Shown: piece after piece, positions 28,152-36,833 of the stretch | Position numbering within the stretch: position 1 is the first letter of the stretch | Layout of the letters: each line of letters opens with the position of its first letter | NCBI RefSeq assembly: GCF_034366625.1 | Contig: NZ_JAXMIH010000028.1 | Location: 62,001 to 126,000, forward strand | Reading direction: 5' to 3' | From: Prosthecobacter sp. | GTDB lineage: Bacteria > Verrucomicrobiota > Verrucomicrobiia > Verrucomicrobiales > Verrucomicrobiaceae | Length of the DNA: 64,000 nucleotides | The notes under the pieces: generated by a model | The model's database searches: none | Seen by the model: only the letters and a program-made list of their open reading frames with translations | What the model was told of the DNA's origin: nothing | Program-made: the position numbers and the translations under genes

Positions 28152-28211
28152 GGGCCTGACTCGTTGCCGAATCTGAAACAAGCAGGGTTCTGAGGTTGTA
28201 TTCACACGACC

Positions 28212-29666
28212 ATGAATCTCTGGCTCAAACAGCGCGACCAGAAAGAGGCAAGCCCCGAACGGCGACGACTCCTGAAGTCGTTGTCGGCGGGTGTGCTGGG
28301 CTTCAGTGCACCGGAGTGGCTGGCGATGCAGGCGCGGGCGAGCAATTCGTCGAAGGCGGTGGTGGTGGGACAGGCGAAGCGGGTGCTGGTGATTTATGAA
28401 GAGGGCGGCATCAGCCAGATGGACTCGTTTGATCCGAAGCCGGACGCGCTGCTGGATCATCGGTCGCCCTTCAAACCGATCCCGACGAGCGTGCCGGGCA
28501 CGCATTTCTCCGAGTTGATGCCGCTGACGGCGAAACAGGCGCACCGGCTCGCGGTGGTGCGTTCGATGACATCGGCACCGACGGCGGGGCATAAGGAGTG
28601 CTGCCAGGAGTTCTTCAAAGGCTACCGCAACACGAACCCCTTCGACTTTCCCGACATCGGCTGCGTGGTGACGGAGCTGATGGGAACGGACCGTCCAGAG
28701 ATGCCGGGCTACATCTTTTGTCCGGGCATCAACATGCCGAATGCGATCACCAGCACGGGATTCCTGCCCGCGAGTCGTGCGCCGTGGAAGCTGGGCACGA
28801 AAAGCCTCGGTGAGAACCTGAGTGATCCGCAGTGGAAGGTGCGCTCGCTGGAGCTGCAAAAGGGCCTGCAACGTGAGCGGCTCATCGAACGCCATCGTTT
28901 GCTCGAATCGCTCGATGTCGGCGCGGTGGCAGAATCGACGGCGGGGCAGGTGATGAAAGGAAACACGCAGCACGCGCTCGATCTGCTCACCAGCGACGAG
29001 GCGAAGCATGCCTTTGACCTTTCGCGTGAGTCCAACAAGACACGCGACCGCTATGGACGTGATCATCGTGGGAGCTGCTACCTGCTCGGGCGGCGCTTGA
29101 TCGAGTCCGGCGTGCGCTTTGTCACGGTGACGTGCATCCAGCCGCCGGAGCATGTGAAACGGCCCGGCATTGGCCAACCGGGCGGAGTTTTCCTGAACTG
29201 GGATCATCACGAAGGCATCTACAACAACGGTCCGTGCGGCGGACCGCAAGGGAACAGCAATCAGGAACGCTACGGCCTGCCGCATCCGGTGATGATGCCG
29301 AGCCTTGATCGCTCATTCAGTGCGCTGATCGAGGACATGCACGAGCGCGGTCTGCTGGCTGAGACGCTGGTGTGTTTCGTCACCGAGATGGGCCGCACGC
29401 CTCGCATGAACAAGAACGGCGGTCGCGATCACTGGGCGCGTGCGATGTCCATCGCCTTTGCCGGCGCAGGCTGTCCCGGCGGCGCGGTGATCGGCGCAAC
29501 AGATCGCGAGGGTGGCGATGTGACGGACGCGCTCTACACGCCCTACGACTACGCCGAGACGATCTACCGCAAACTCGGCTTCTCCGAGAATCAGCGGCTT
29601 GAAAAGCCCAATGGTGTCGCCATTCCGCTGTCGGATGGCGGGAAGGCGATTCGTGAGCTGTTCTGA
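28212..29666 (+). CDS. DUF1501 family exported protein (divergent member)
   Basis: 484 residues. The signal region ERRRLLKSLSAGVLGFSAPEW has a twin-arginine pattern. The domain begins KRVLVIYEEGGISQMDSFDPKP, so the usual FLFMxGGPS is altered to VIYEEGGIS. FVTEMGRTPRMNKNGGRDHW is the metal-cluster region. The ending MVDGGK-type (here PLSDGGKAIRELF) is shared with the 41902 gene, and both belong to a subgroup separate from the other five. It lies between DUF1501 and DUF1549 genes in the same direction, 6 bases before the next gene. Confidence 0.88.
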   Translation: MNLWLKQRDQKEASPERRRLLKSLSAGVLGFSAPEWLAMQARASNSSKAVVVGQAKRVLVIYEEGGISQMDSFDPKPDALLDHRSPFKPIPTSVPGTHFSELMPLTAKQAHRLAVVRSMTSAPTAGHKECCQEFFKGYRNTNPFDFPDIGCVVTELMGTDRPEMPGYIFCPGINMPNAITSTGFLPASRAPWKLGTKSLGENLSDPQWKVRSLELQKGLQRERLIERHRLLESLDVGAVAESTAGQVMKGNTQHALDLLTSDEAKHAFDLSRESNKTRDRYGRDHRGSCYLLGRRLIESGVRFVTVTCIQPPEHVKRPGIGQPGGVFLNWDHHEGIYNNGPCGGPQGNSNQERYGLPHPVMMPSLDRSFSALIEDMHERGLLAETLVCFVTEMGRTPRMNKNGGRDHWARAMSIAFAGAGCPGGAVIGATDREGGDVTDALYTPYDYAETIYRKLGFSENQRLEKPNGVAIPLSDGGKAIRELF

Positions 29667-29672
29667 CCGCGT

Positions 29673-32249
29673 ATGAAGAACCCGGCCATTCATTCGGGAC
29701 GACCACGGAACGTCCGAATCATTGTGGCCCTGCAATGCGTGTTGGTTTGGAATGCATGGGGGCAGAGCAAAGTTGGCTACAATCGCGACGTGCTGCCGAT
29801 CCTGGCGGACAACTGCTTTCAATGTCACGGCTTCGACAAAGGTCAGCGCAAAGCCGGCTTGCGGTTGGACTTGGCGGATGGCGCGACGGTGGAGCTGAAG
29901 TCAGGCGAGAAAGCGATCGTTCCAGGCGATGTGAAGCAGAGTGCATTGATCGGGCGCATCTTCACGGATGACGCGGACGAAGCCATGCCGCCGAAGAAAA
30001 CCGGCAAGCACCTCGCCGCGGCGCAGAAGGACATTTTGAAGCGCTGGATCGAGCAGGGGGCGAAGTATGAGCCGCATTGGGCCTACATCGCGCCCGCCGA
30101 ATCGCTCGCAAGGAGCGGCGCTCTTCAAGCGCCGATGGCGGTTGGAAACCGCCGCTCCTTGATTGATGACCTCATTCGTGCGCGATTGGCGGCGGAGGGC
30201 GTGAAGCCATCGCCGGAAGCGGATCGCGTGACTTTGATCCGGCGTGTGACGCTCGATCTCACGGGGTTGCCGCCGTCGCCGCTGGAGGTGGATGCGTTTG
30301 TGAATGATGCGCGCAGCGATGCGTTCGAGCGTGTGGTGGATCGCTTGTTGATGTCAGAGCACTTTGGCGAGCGCTGGGCGCGGTGGTGGTTGGATCTGGC
30401 TCATTATGGGGACAGCGACGGCTATTTGCAGGACTTCATCCGACCGGTGGCGTGGCGTTACCGGCAGTGGGTGGTTGACGCCTTCAATCGTGATCTGCCG
30501 TTTGATCGATTCACCATCGAGCAGCTCGCGGGCGATCTTTTGCCAAACGCGACAGTCTCACAGCGCATGGGCACCGGCTTTCTGCGCAACACGCTGAGCA
30601 ATCGCGAGGGCGGCGCGGATTTGGAGGAGTATCGCGTCAATCAGGTGCTGGATCGCACGATGACGCTCGGCACGACGTGGCTCGCGCTCACCACAGGCTG
30701 CGCACAATGCCACGATCACAAGTTTGATGCGATCTCGCAGCGTGAATACTACCAACTCTACTCCTTCTTCAACAATGCCGACGAAGTGAACGTCAACGCG
30801 CCGCTGCCCGGTGAGCGCGAGCCGTATGAGGCGGCGAAACAGGAACATGACCGCAAACGCGCGGAACTGCTCGCGCCGCTGGCGAAACCGCTCGCCGAAT
30901 TGCAGGCGGATTGGGAGAAGCGGCTGCTGCATGCCGAGGCGCATCCAAATGAAGACTTCGCCTGGGATCGCACGCTTGAGCTGCTGGGGCTGCAATGGGG
31001 ACAAAGTCTCGGCGAGGGGCAGCTCGAAGGGCTCAACATCATCAAGACACCGTTGGCGCAGCGCACGCAGGATCAGCGCGACCGTCTGCTCGATTACTTC
31101 CTCAAATCGATGCCAGCGGCTTTGTCGGACAAGTCGAAGGAACTCAAACTGGGCGAACTGAAGTCCAAACTCGACGCGCTGGCGAAGGAATTGCCACCCG
31201 TGACCCGCGCGCCCGGCATGATGACCTTTCCAACACCGCGCCAAACGCATGTGCATGTGCGCGGCGAGTTTCGACGCAAAGGAGAGGAAGTGCAGCCTGG
31301 CACACCAGCCTCGTTGCCGCCGTTGAAAGGCAAAGCGGATCGTCTGGCACTCGCACGCTGGCTCGTCTCACCGGAACATCCGCTGACGGTACGCGTCGTC
31401 GTGAATCGCCTTTGGCAGGAGTTGTTCGGACGCGGCATCGTCGGCACTTCGGAGAACTTCGGCGTGCGTGGTGACCGCCCCTCACATCCTGAGTTGCTCG
31501 ACTGGCTGGCGGTGGAGTTCATGAAGCAAGGCTGGAGTGTGAAGGCGCTGCTGAGGCAGATCGTGATCTCGCAAACCTACCGGCAATCTTCGACCGCACG
31601 GCCCGAACTCGTGAATCGCGATCCGCTGAACATCCTGGTGGCGCGACAACAGCGTCTGCGTCTGTCCGGCGAAGCCGTGCGCGATTCAGCGCTGGCCGTG
31701 AGCGGACTGCTCAATCGCACTGTCGGTGGTCCGAGCGTGAAACCGCCGCAGCCCGCCAGTGTGTCGAAAGATGGCTACAAGAACGCCTGGGAGCCGAGCA
31801 CGGGCGGGGATCGTTACCGGCGTGGCCTCTACACCTTCATCCAGCGCACGTCGCCTTTCGCGCAATTTGTCACCTTTGACCTCCCTGACACGAGCCGGAG
31901 TTGCACACGCCGTGAACGCTCGAACACGCCATTGCAGGCGCTCGATCTGCTCAACGATCCCGCCTTCCTCGAAGCAGCCCAAGCGCTCGCCTCGCGTGTA
32001 TTGAGGGAATCGCGTGATGATGACGAACAACGACTTGCTCATGTCTTTGCGCTCGTGCTTTCACGCCCGCCGCGCTCCGAGGAGTCGCAGCGGCTTCTCG
32101 CCTACCTCGATCAGCAACGGGCTCTGTTTGCCAAGGACGCCACTTCCGCCAGCGAACTGCTCCAGGACAGTCCGTCTGGCTCTGATGCCGCGTGGATCGC
32201 GTTTTGCAGCGTGCTGTTGAACCTCGATGAATTCATCAACCGTGAGTGA
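29673..32249 (+). CDS. PSCyt1-DUF1549-DUF1553 protein with in-frame palindrome
   Basis: 858 residues. A hydrophobic N-terminal segment (VRIIVALQCVLVWNAWG) precedes a PSCyt1 domain with C48FQC51H52 and the family text LRLDLADGAT and AMPPKKTGKHLAAAQKDILKRWIEQGA. DUF1549 has LIRRVTLDLTGLPPSPLEVD, GERWARWWLDLAHYGDSDGY and GCAQCHDHKFDA. A long helical, partly coiled-coil linker spans roughly 365-500. DUF1553 reads LTVRVVVNRLWQELFGRG. The piece RSGALQAPMAVGNRRS between PSCyt1 and DUF1549 comes from a palindromic repeat. It is paired with the DUF1501 gene 4 bases downstream. Confidence 0.9.
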   Translation: MKNPAIHSGRPRNVRIIVALQCVLVWNAWGQSKVGYNRDVLPILADNCFQCHGFDKGQRKAGLRLDLADGATVELKSGEKAIVPGDVKQSALIGRIFTDDADEAMPPKKTGKHLAAAQKDILKRWIEQGAKYEPHWAYIAPAESLARSGALQAPMAVGNRRSLIDDLIRARLAAEGVKPSPEADRVTLIRRVTLDLTGLPPSPLEVDAFVNDARSDAFERVVDRLLMSEHFGERWARWWLDLAHYGDSDGYLQDFIRPVAWRYRQWVVDAFNRDLPFDRFTIEQLAGDLLPNATVSQRMGTGFLRNTLSNREGGADLEEYRVNQVLDRTMTLGTTWLALTTGCAQCHDHKFDAISQREYYQLYSFFNNADEVNVNAPLPGEREPYEAAKQEHDRKRAELLAPLAKPLAELQADWEKRLLHAEAHPNEDFAWDRTLELLGLQWGQSLGEGQLEGLNIIKTPLAQRTQDQRDRLLDYFLKSMPAALSDKSKELKLGELKSKLDALAKELPPVTRAPGMMTFPTPRQTHVHVRGEFRRKGEEVQPGTPASLPPLKGKADRLALARWLVSPEHPLTVRVVVNRLWQELFGRGIVGTSENFGVRGDRPSHPELLDWLAVEFMKQGWSVKALLRQIVISQTYRQSSTARPELVNRDPLNILVARQQRLRLSGEAVRDSALAVSGLLNRTVGGPSVKPPQPASVSKDGYKNAWEPSTGGDRYRRGLYTFIQRTSPFAQFVTFDLPDTSRSCTRRERSNTPLQALDLLNDPAFLEAAQALASRVLRESRDDDEQRLAHVFALVLSRPPRSEESQRLLAYLDQQRALFAKDATSASELLQDSPSGSDAAWIAFCSVLLNLDEFINRE
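30109..30161 (+). repeat. REPIN-like palindrome inserted in frame
   Basis: Perfect 12-base outer arms (CAAGGAGCGGCG at 30109-30120, mirror at 30150-30161) enclose two further hairpins: GGCGCT/AGCGCC (30117-30133) and GGCGGTT/AACCGCC (30137-30153). The 53-base element is translated as part of the linker between PSCyt1 and DUF1549. Confidence 0.85.
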
Positions 32250-32253
32250 AGTC

Positions 32254-33654
32254 ATGATCAACTCTCCTTTCTCCCGCCGCGACTTTCTCGCGCGCGGCTC
32301 ACACGGTTTCGGGGCGATGGCGCTGTGGCATCTGCTAGCGCGAGGTGGGGCCGCCGCTGAGCCGCATTTCGCTCCAAAGGCGAAGAATGTGATCTTCCTT
32401 TTCATGATGGGAGGGCCGTCGCATGTCGATCTTTTTGACCCGAAGCCGAAGATGGCCGCGCTGCACGGCCAGCCGATGCCAGCCTCGCTTGTTCAGGCGA
32501 AAAAGAGCGCGACCGGCGGCGTGCTGGAGACGGTGCTCGCCAGCCCGCGCAAGTTCGCGCACCATGGACAGAGCGGCATCGAGTTCTCGGATTTTCTGCC
32601 GCACACCGCCACGATGGCGGACGACATCTGCGTGATCCGCTCGATGCACTGCGAGCAGAGCAACCACGATCCCGCGCAACTGCTGCTGCACTGCGGCACA
32701 CCGTTGTTTGGAAACCCCAGCATGGGCTCGTGGGTGAACTACGGCCTCGGCAGCGTGAGTCAGAACATGCCCGGCTACATGGTGCTCACCTCCGACGACG
32801 GCCACGGGCTCGAAGGCGCGGGCAGCTCGCTTTGGAGCAGCGGTTTCATGCCCTCGACCTATCGCGGTGTGACTTTTCGCAACAGCGGCGATCCGGTTCT
32901 GCACCTCAGCCGTCCTCCCGGCATCAGCGTTGCAACACAGCGGGCGCGGCTCGATGCATTGCGCGATTTGAACCGGATGCATCAGCAGCGCACCGGCGAC
33001 GCTGAGATCGCCTCGCGCATCGCCAGTTATGAGATGGCCTTCCGCATGCAAAGCGCCGCGCCTGAGTTACTCGATTTCAAGGATGAGTCCGCCGCGACTC
33101 GCGCGATGTATGGCCTGGATGCGGACAAGACGCGCGCCTTTGGCACGAACTGCCTGCTGGCGCGGCGCATGGTCGAGCGCGGCGTGCGTTTTGTGCATCT
33201 CGTGCAGAGCACCTGGGATCACCACAGCGATCTGAACGGCCGACTGGCCAACAACTGCGCCATGACCGACCAGGGAGCCGCCGCGCTGCTCAAGGATCTC
33301 AAGCAACGCGGTCTGCTCGACGACACGCTCGTCGTCTGGGCCGGCGAGTTTGGCCGCACGCCGATGGGCGAGGTGCGGCGAGGCATCAACAAGGGCAAGG
33401 AAGGCCGCGACCATCATCCGAACGCCTTCAGCCTCTGGATGGCCGGCGGTGGCGTGAAGCGCGGCCATGTGCATGGCGCGACGGACGATTTCGGCTTCAA
33501 CGTCGCGCATGATCCCGTCCACGTTCACGATCTCCAGGCCACGATCCTGCACCTGCTCGGCATCAACCACGAACAGCTCACCTACCGCCACGCCGGTCGC
33601 GATTACCGCCTCACGGACGTGTTTGGCAAGGTCGTGAAGGACGTCCTCGCATGA
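32254..33654 (+). CDS. DUF1501 family exported protein
   Basis: 466 residues from ATG 32254 (MINSPFSRRDFLARGSHGFG), which gives a twin-arginine signal and sits 4 bases after the upstream stop; an earlier in-frame ATG at 32227 lies inside the previous gene. Motifs: VIFLFMMGGPSHVDLFDPKP, WAGEFGRTPMGE, GRDHHPNAF, then TYRHAGRDYRLTDVFG. It pairs with the PSCyt1-DUF1549 gene before it and overlaps the esterase gene by 4 bases. Confidence 0.9.
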   Translation: MINSPFSRRDFLARGSHGFGAMALWHLLARGGAAAEPHFAPKAKNVIFLFMMGGPSHVDLFDPKPKMAALHGQPMPASLVQAKKSATGGVLETVLASPRKFAHHGQSGIEFSDFLPHTATMADDICVIRSMHCEQSNHDPAQLLLHCGTPLFGNPSMGSWVNYGLGSVSQNMPGYMVLTSDDGHGLEGAGSSLWSSGFMPSTYRGVTFRNSGDPVLHLSRPPGISVATQRARLDALRDLNRMHQQRTGDAEIASRIASYEMAFRMQSAAPELLDFKDESAATRAMYGLDADKTRAFGTNCLLARRMVERGVRFVHLVQSTWDHHSDLNGRLANNCAMTDQGAAALLKDLKQRGLLDDTLVVWAGEFGRTPMGEVRRGINKGKEGRDHHPNAFSLWMAGGGVKRGHVHGATDDFGFNVAHDPVHVHDLQATILHLLGINHEQLTYRHAGRDYRLTDVFGKVVKDVLA

Positions 33655-34778
33655 CCATCTCCAACCAAGAACTCCATTCGATGAACCTGACTCCGCCACG
33701 CCTCCCATTCCATTTCACCGCCTGTGTGATGGGCTTTCTTCTCGGACATGCATCACTCGCCGCCGCCGATCCCGCTCCCTTTTATCCCGACAAAATGAAG
33801 CTGCTCGTCTGGCGCGACGGACAAGGCACAGAACATCCGGTGAGCAACACGCAGGACTGGCAGCGGCGGCGTGATCACATCCTGCAAAACATGCAGCAGG
33901 TGATGGGTCCGCTGCCAGGGGCGGACAGCCGCGTGCCGCTGGATGTGCAGGTGCTGGAGACGGAGACGCTGCCCACGCTGACCCGCAAAAAGATCACGTA
34001 TGCCGCGGCGAAGAATTTCCGCGTGCCGGCCTACCTGCTCGTTCCACACCATTTGAAGGAGGCCTCCGCTCCGGCGATGCTCTGCCTTCAGGGAACTGGT
34101 GGTGGACGCGGCCGGACGGCGGGACTCGGCGCGGATTATCCGCGTTACACGCTGGAGCTTGCCGAGCGTGGCTATGTGACCATTGCACCGGACTACACGC
34201 TGCTGGGCGACAATCAGATTGATCCCTCAACCGTTGGATTTGCGAGCGGGACGATGATGGGCATCTGGAGCCACATGCGCGCGGTGGACCTGCTGGAGGC
34301 ATTGCCTGAGGTGGACAAGAATCGCATCGGGTGCGTGGGCGTCTCACTCGGCGGGCACAACTCGCTGTTCGTCGGCGCGTTCGACACACGACTGAAGGTG
34401 ATGGTGACGAGTTCGGGCTTTGACTCCTTCCACGACTACATGGGCGGCAATCTGACGGGCTGGTGCCAGCCGCGCTACATGATGCGCATCCAGGATGTTT
34501 ACGGCAAAGACCCGAACAAAATGCCCTTCGACTTTCCGGAGGTGATCGCCGCTCTCGCCCCGAGGCCGCTCTATGTGCATGCGCCGATCAGCGACAGCAA
34601 CTTCCGGGTCGAAAGCGTGAAACGCTGCCTCACCGCAGCCGCTGGCGTGTATCGCTTGTTCGGCGCAGAGGACCGGATCTTGGCGGACTATCCCGAAGGC
34701 GGCCACGGCTTCCCGCCTGAAGCGCGTGAGCTGGCCTATCGTTTCATCGACGGCGTGCTGAAGCCTGCGGCACGTTGA
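33651..34778 (+). CDS. Alpha/beta hydrolase, dienelactone-hydrolase/acetylxylan-esterase type
   Basis: 375 residues with a signal region ending HASLAAAD. The fold markers are PAMLCLQGTGGGRGRTAG (oxyanion), RIGCVGVSLGGHNSLF with nucleophile Ser232, and ADYPEGGHGFPPEA with the catalytic His352; the acid is probably in HAPISDSNF. It should hydrolyse an ester, possibly an acetylated sugar. ATG 33651 overlaps the DUF1501 stop (ATGA), suggesting coupling; ATG 33681 is the alternative start. Confidence 0.85.
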   Translation: MTISNQELHSMNLTPPRLPFHFTACVMGFLLGHASLAAADPAPFYPDKMKLLVWRDGQGTEHPVSNTQDWQRRRDHILQNMQQVMGPLPGADSRVPLDVQVLETETLPTLTRKKITYAAAKNFRVPAYLLVPHHLKEASAPAMLCLQGTGGGRGRTAGLGADYPRYTLELAERGYVTIAPDYTLLGDNQIDPSTVGFASGTMMGIWSHMRAVDLLEALPEVDKNRIGCVGVSLGGHNSLFVGAFDTRLKVMVTSSGFDSFHDYMGGNLTGWCQPRYMMRIQDVYGKDPNKMPFDFPEVIAALAPRPLYVHAPISDSNFRVESVKRCLTAAAGVYRLFGAEDRILADYPEGGHGFPPEARELAYRFIDGVLKPAAR

Positions 34779-34808
34779 TCAATCAATACCTTCAAATGGA
34801 TCACTCCG

Positions 34809-35783
34809 ATGAACTGCTCCCGCCGCCGCTTCCTTGCCACCTCCGCGTTTGCTGCGCTCGGAGCCTCCGCTGCGTCGGCTGTGCGTCCGAAGCACAAATA
34901 CATCGACATCCACACGCATCTCTACTTCACACGCCTCGTCGGCGCGAAAGGCCTGCTTGAATGGATGGACGCGCATGATGTCGAGCGCGCGGTGATTCAG
35001 CCGCTCGTCTCGCCCGAATCCGCGCCCACGCTGCACCCTCTGCAAACCAACGACGCGGCCCTCGATGCCGCGCGGGCGCATCCGGACCGCCTGATCGCCT
35101 TTTGCTGTCTCGATCCGCGTGTGACCGTCGATCCGACTGCGACCAAGACCTTCCCAACGCGACAAGGGCATGTCGCAGGCACCAAAGGCCTGATCGACAT
35201 CCTCAAGCGCTACAAGGACGCCGGTGCGCGCGGTCTCGGCGAGCACAAGGTCGGCCTGCCGTTCGATCATCCGCAGATGATGCAGCTCTATGAGGCCTGC
35301 GACACGCTGGAGCTGCCGATCCTCTTCCATCTCGACGACCTGCGCGGCATCGACACGGTCGGTCTGCCGCGCCTGGAGAACGCACTGAAGGCCTTCCCCA
35401 AACTTCCGCTCATCGGCCACGCCTGCGGTTTCTGGTCGTCCATCTCCGGCGATGCCACGAAAGAGGACTTCGGCCGCTATCCGAAAGTCCCGCGTCCCAT
35501 CACGCCCGGTGGAGCGCTCGACCGCCTCATGGACGCCTATCCGAATCTCTACGGCGACCTCTCCGAGCCCGGCGGTGCCATCGCGCTCACGCGTGACCCG
35601 GCGTTTGCCCGCGAGTTCGTCCTGCGCCACGCCGACCGCCTGCTCTTTGGCAGCGACTACCTCGCGCCCGGCCAGGAGATCCCTCAGTTCGACATCCTCG
35701 CCGCCATGAACCTGCCCGACGACGTGCAATACAAGATCCATCGCGGCAATGCGATCCGCCTCTTAAAGCTCGGCATCACCTGA
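34809..35783 (+). CDS. Amidohydrolase family protein (amidohydro-rel type) with Tat signal
   Basis: 324 residues with MNCSRRRFLATSAFAALGAS as a twin-arginine signal. YIDIHTHLYF supplies the HxH metal pair (H35, H37) at the start of a TIM barrel; PILFHLDDL and PLIGHACGFW are the next metal/histidine strands, and RLLFGSDYLAPG carries the C-terminal aspartate. The family includes 4-sulfomuconolactone hydrolase-like and decarboxylase-like enzymes; a TIM-barrel metal hydrolase acting on a small carboxylate or lactone is likely. It is followed 14 bases later by the kelch-like gene. Confidence 0.87.
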   Translation: MNCSRRRFLATSAFAALGASAASAVRPKHKYIDIHTHLYFTRLVGAKGLLEWMDAHDVERAVIQPLVSPESAPTLHPLQTNDAALDAARAHPDRLIAFCCLDPRVTVDPTATKTFPTRQGHVAGTKGLIDILKRYKDAGARGLGEHKVGLPFDHPQMMQLYEACDTLELPILFHLDDLRGIDTVGLPRLENALKAFPKLPLIGHACGFWSSISGDATKEDFGRYPKVPRPITPGGALDRLMDAYPNLYGDLSEPGGAIALTRDPAFAREFVLRHADRLLFGSDYLAPGQEIPQFDILAAMNLPDDVQYKIHRGNAIRLLKLGIT

Positions 35784-35797
35784 ACCATCACCACCCA

Positions 35798-36787
35798 ATG
35801 AAACTGCTCCTCCTCGCCGCCCTTTTGCTCGCATCCGCACACGCCCAGGAAACAACGGCTCCCGACTGGGTGCTCGAAGGCACCGCCGCCTGGCAGGCGC
35901 GTGATTCGCAGGCGGAGTGGGTTTTCAAAGACCAGCTCTGGATCGGCGGCGGCTGGTTTCAGTCGTTTGCGGAGCCGCCACGCGATGTGTGGTCCTCGGG
36001 TGATGGCAAGGAGTGGAAACTCATCGAAAAGAATGCGCCGTGGCTGCACAGCGATCTGCCGATGAACATCACTTTTGCCGACAAGATGTGGATCATGGGT
36101 GGCTGGCACAAAGGCAGGCTGCCGGGGCATTCGGCGAGCAATCAAGTGTGGTCATCCAGCGACGGTGTGAAGTGGGAGCAAGTCACGCCAAGCGCCGGAT
36201 GGTCGCCACGGCTGGCGGCAGGGCTTGTGGAGCATCGCGGGCACCTGTGGATTCTCGGCGGCACTGAGAACTACTACTTTGGCGATGACACGAGCCTCAA
36301 GAATGACGTGTGGTCCTCCGCCGACGGCAAAACGTGGAAGCAGGAGACGGCGAAGGCTCCTTGGTCACCACGCGCATATCACCAAGCCATCACGCTGAAC
36401 GATAAAATCTATGTCCTCGGCGGAGGCAACTACACACCGAGCTATCACGCGAAGAATGATGTGTGGTCGTCGAGCGATGGCGTGAACTGGACCTGCGAAA
36501 CGGAGAAAGCGCCGTGGGAGCCGCGCATGTGGTTTTCAGCCGCAGTGTATCGCGGCCGCATGTGGGTGCTCGGTGGCTGGGCGAAGGACAAGGACAACTT
36601 TGGCGATGTCTGGCACTCCGCCGATGGCAAAACGTGGCAGCATCTGCAAACTAAGACCTGCTGGAAGGCGCGGCATGAGCATTCGGTGTTCGTTTTCCGA
36701 GACAAGCTCTGGATCGCGGGCGGACATGCGCGCCCGTTGTCGAGCGAGGTGTGGTCGCTGAGCCTGCCGAGGAACTGGGAGCCATAA
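35798..36787 (+). CDS. Exported kelch-like repeat beta-propeller protein
   Basis: 329 residues with signal MKLLLLAALLLASAHAQ. A repeat DVWSSxDGxxW occurs about five times (for example QVWSSSDGVKWEQV, DVWSSADGKTWKQE, DVWSSSDGVNWTCE, DVWHSADGKTWQHL), each preceded by a blade strand such as LWILGG, IYVLGG or MWVLGG. This is a kelch/galactose-oxidase-like propeller of five to six blades. No copper-ligand pattern of galactose oxidase is seen, so a binding role is as likely as catalysis. Confidence 0.85.
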   Translation: MKLLLLAALLLASAHAQETTAPDWVLEGTAAWQARDSQAEWVFKDQLWIGGGWFQSFAEPPRDVWSSGDGKEWKLIEKNAPWLHSDLPMNITFADKMWIMGGWHKGRLPGHSASNQVWSSSDGVKWEQVTPSAGWSPRLAAGLVEHRGHLWILGGTENYYFGDDTSLKNDVWSSADGKTWKQETAKAPWSPRAYHQAITLNDKIYVLGGGNYTPSYHAKNDVWSSSDGVNWTCETEKAPWEPRMWFSAAVYRGRMWVLGGWAKDKDNFGDVWHSADGKTWQHLQTKTCWKARHEHSVFVFRDKLWIAGGHARPLSSEVWSLSLPRNWEP

Positions 36788-36797
36788 GCTGGCTCTT

Positions 36798-36822
36798 CGC
36801 GAGTTTGGCCCCTGAACTCGCG
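36798..36822 (+). terminator. Hairpin between the kelch-like and PSCyt1-DUF1549 genes
   Basis: An 8-bp perfect stem CGCGAGTT/AACTCGCG with a 9-base loop lies 11 bases after the kelch-like stop. No long T run follows, so it is either a weak terminator or a small palindromic repeat. Confidence 0.4.
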
Positions 36823-36833
36823 TAGGTTTCGTC

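Noticed and set aside
26850..29285. 811-residue open frame on the minus strand opposite two DUF1501 genes
   Set aside because: It lies wholly antisense to well-supported genes, has arginine/histidine-rich text and no domain; high GC at third positions produces such shadows.
34927..35157. Overlapping minus-strand small frames in the amidohydrolase gene
   Set aside because: Arginine-rich shadows of a confidently coding plus-strand gene.
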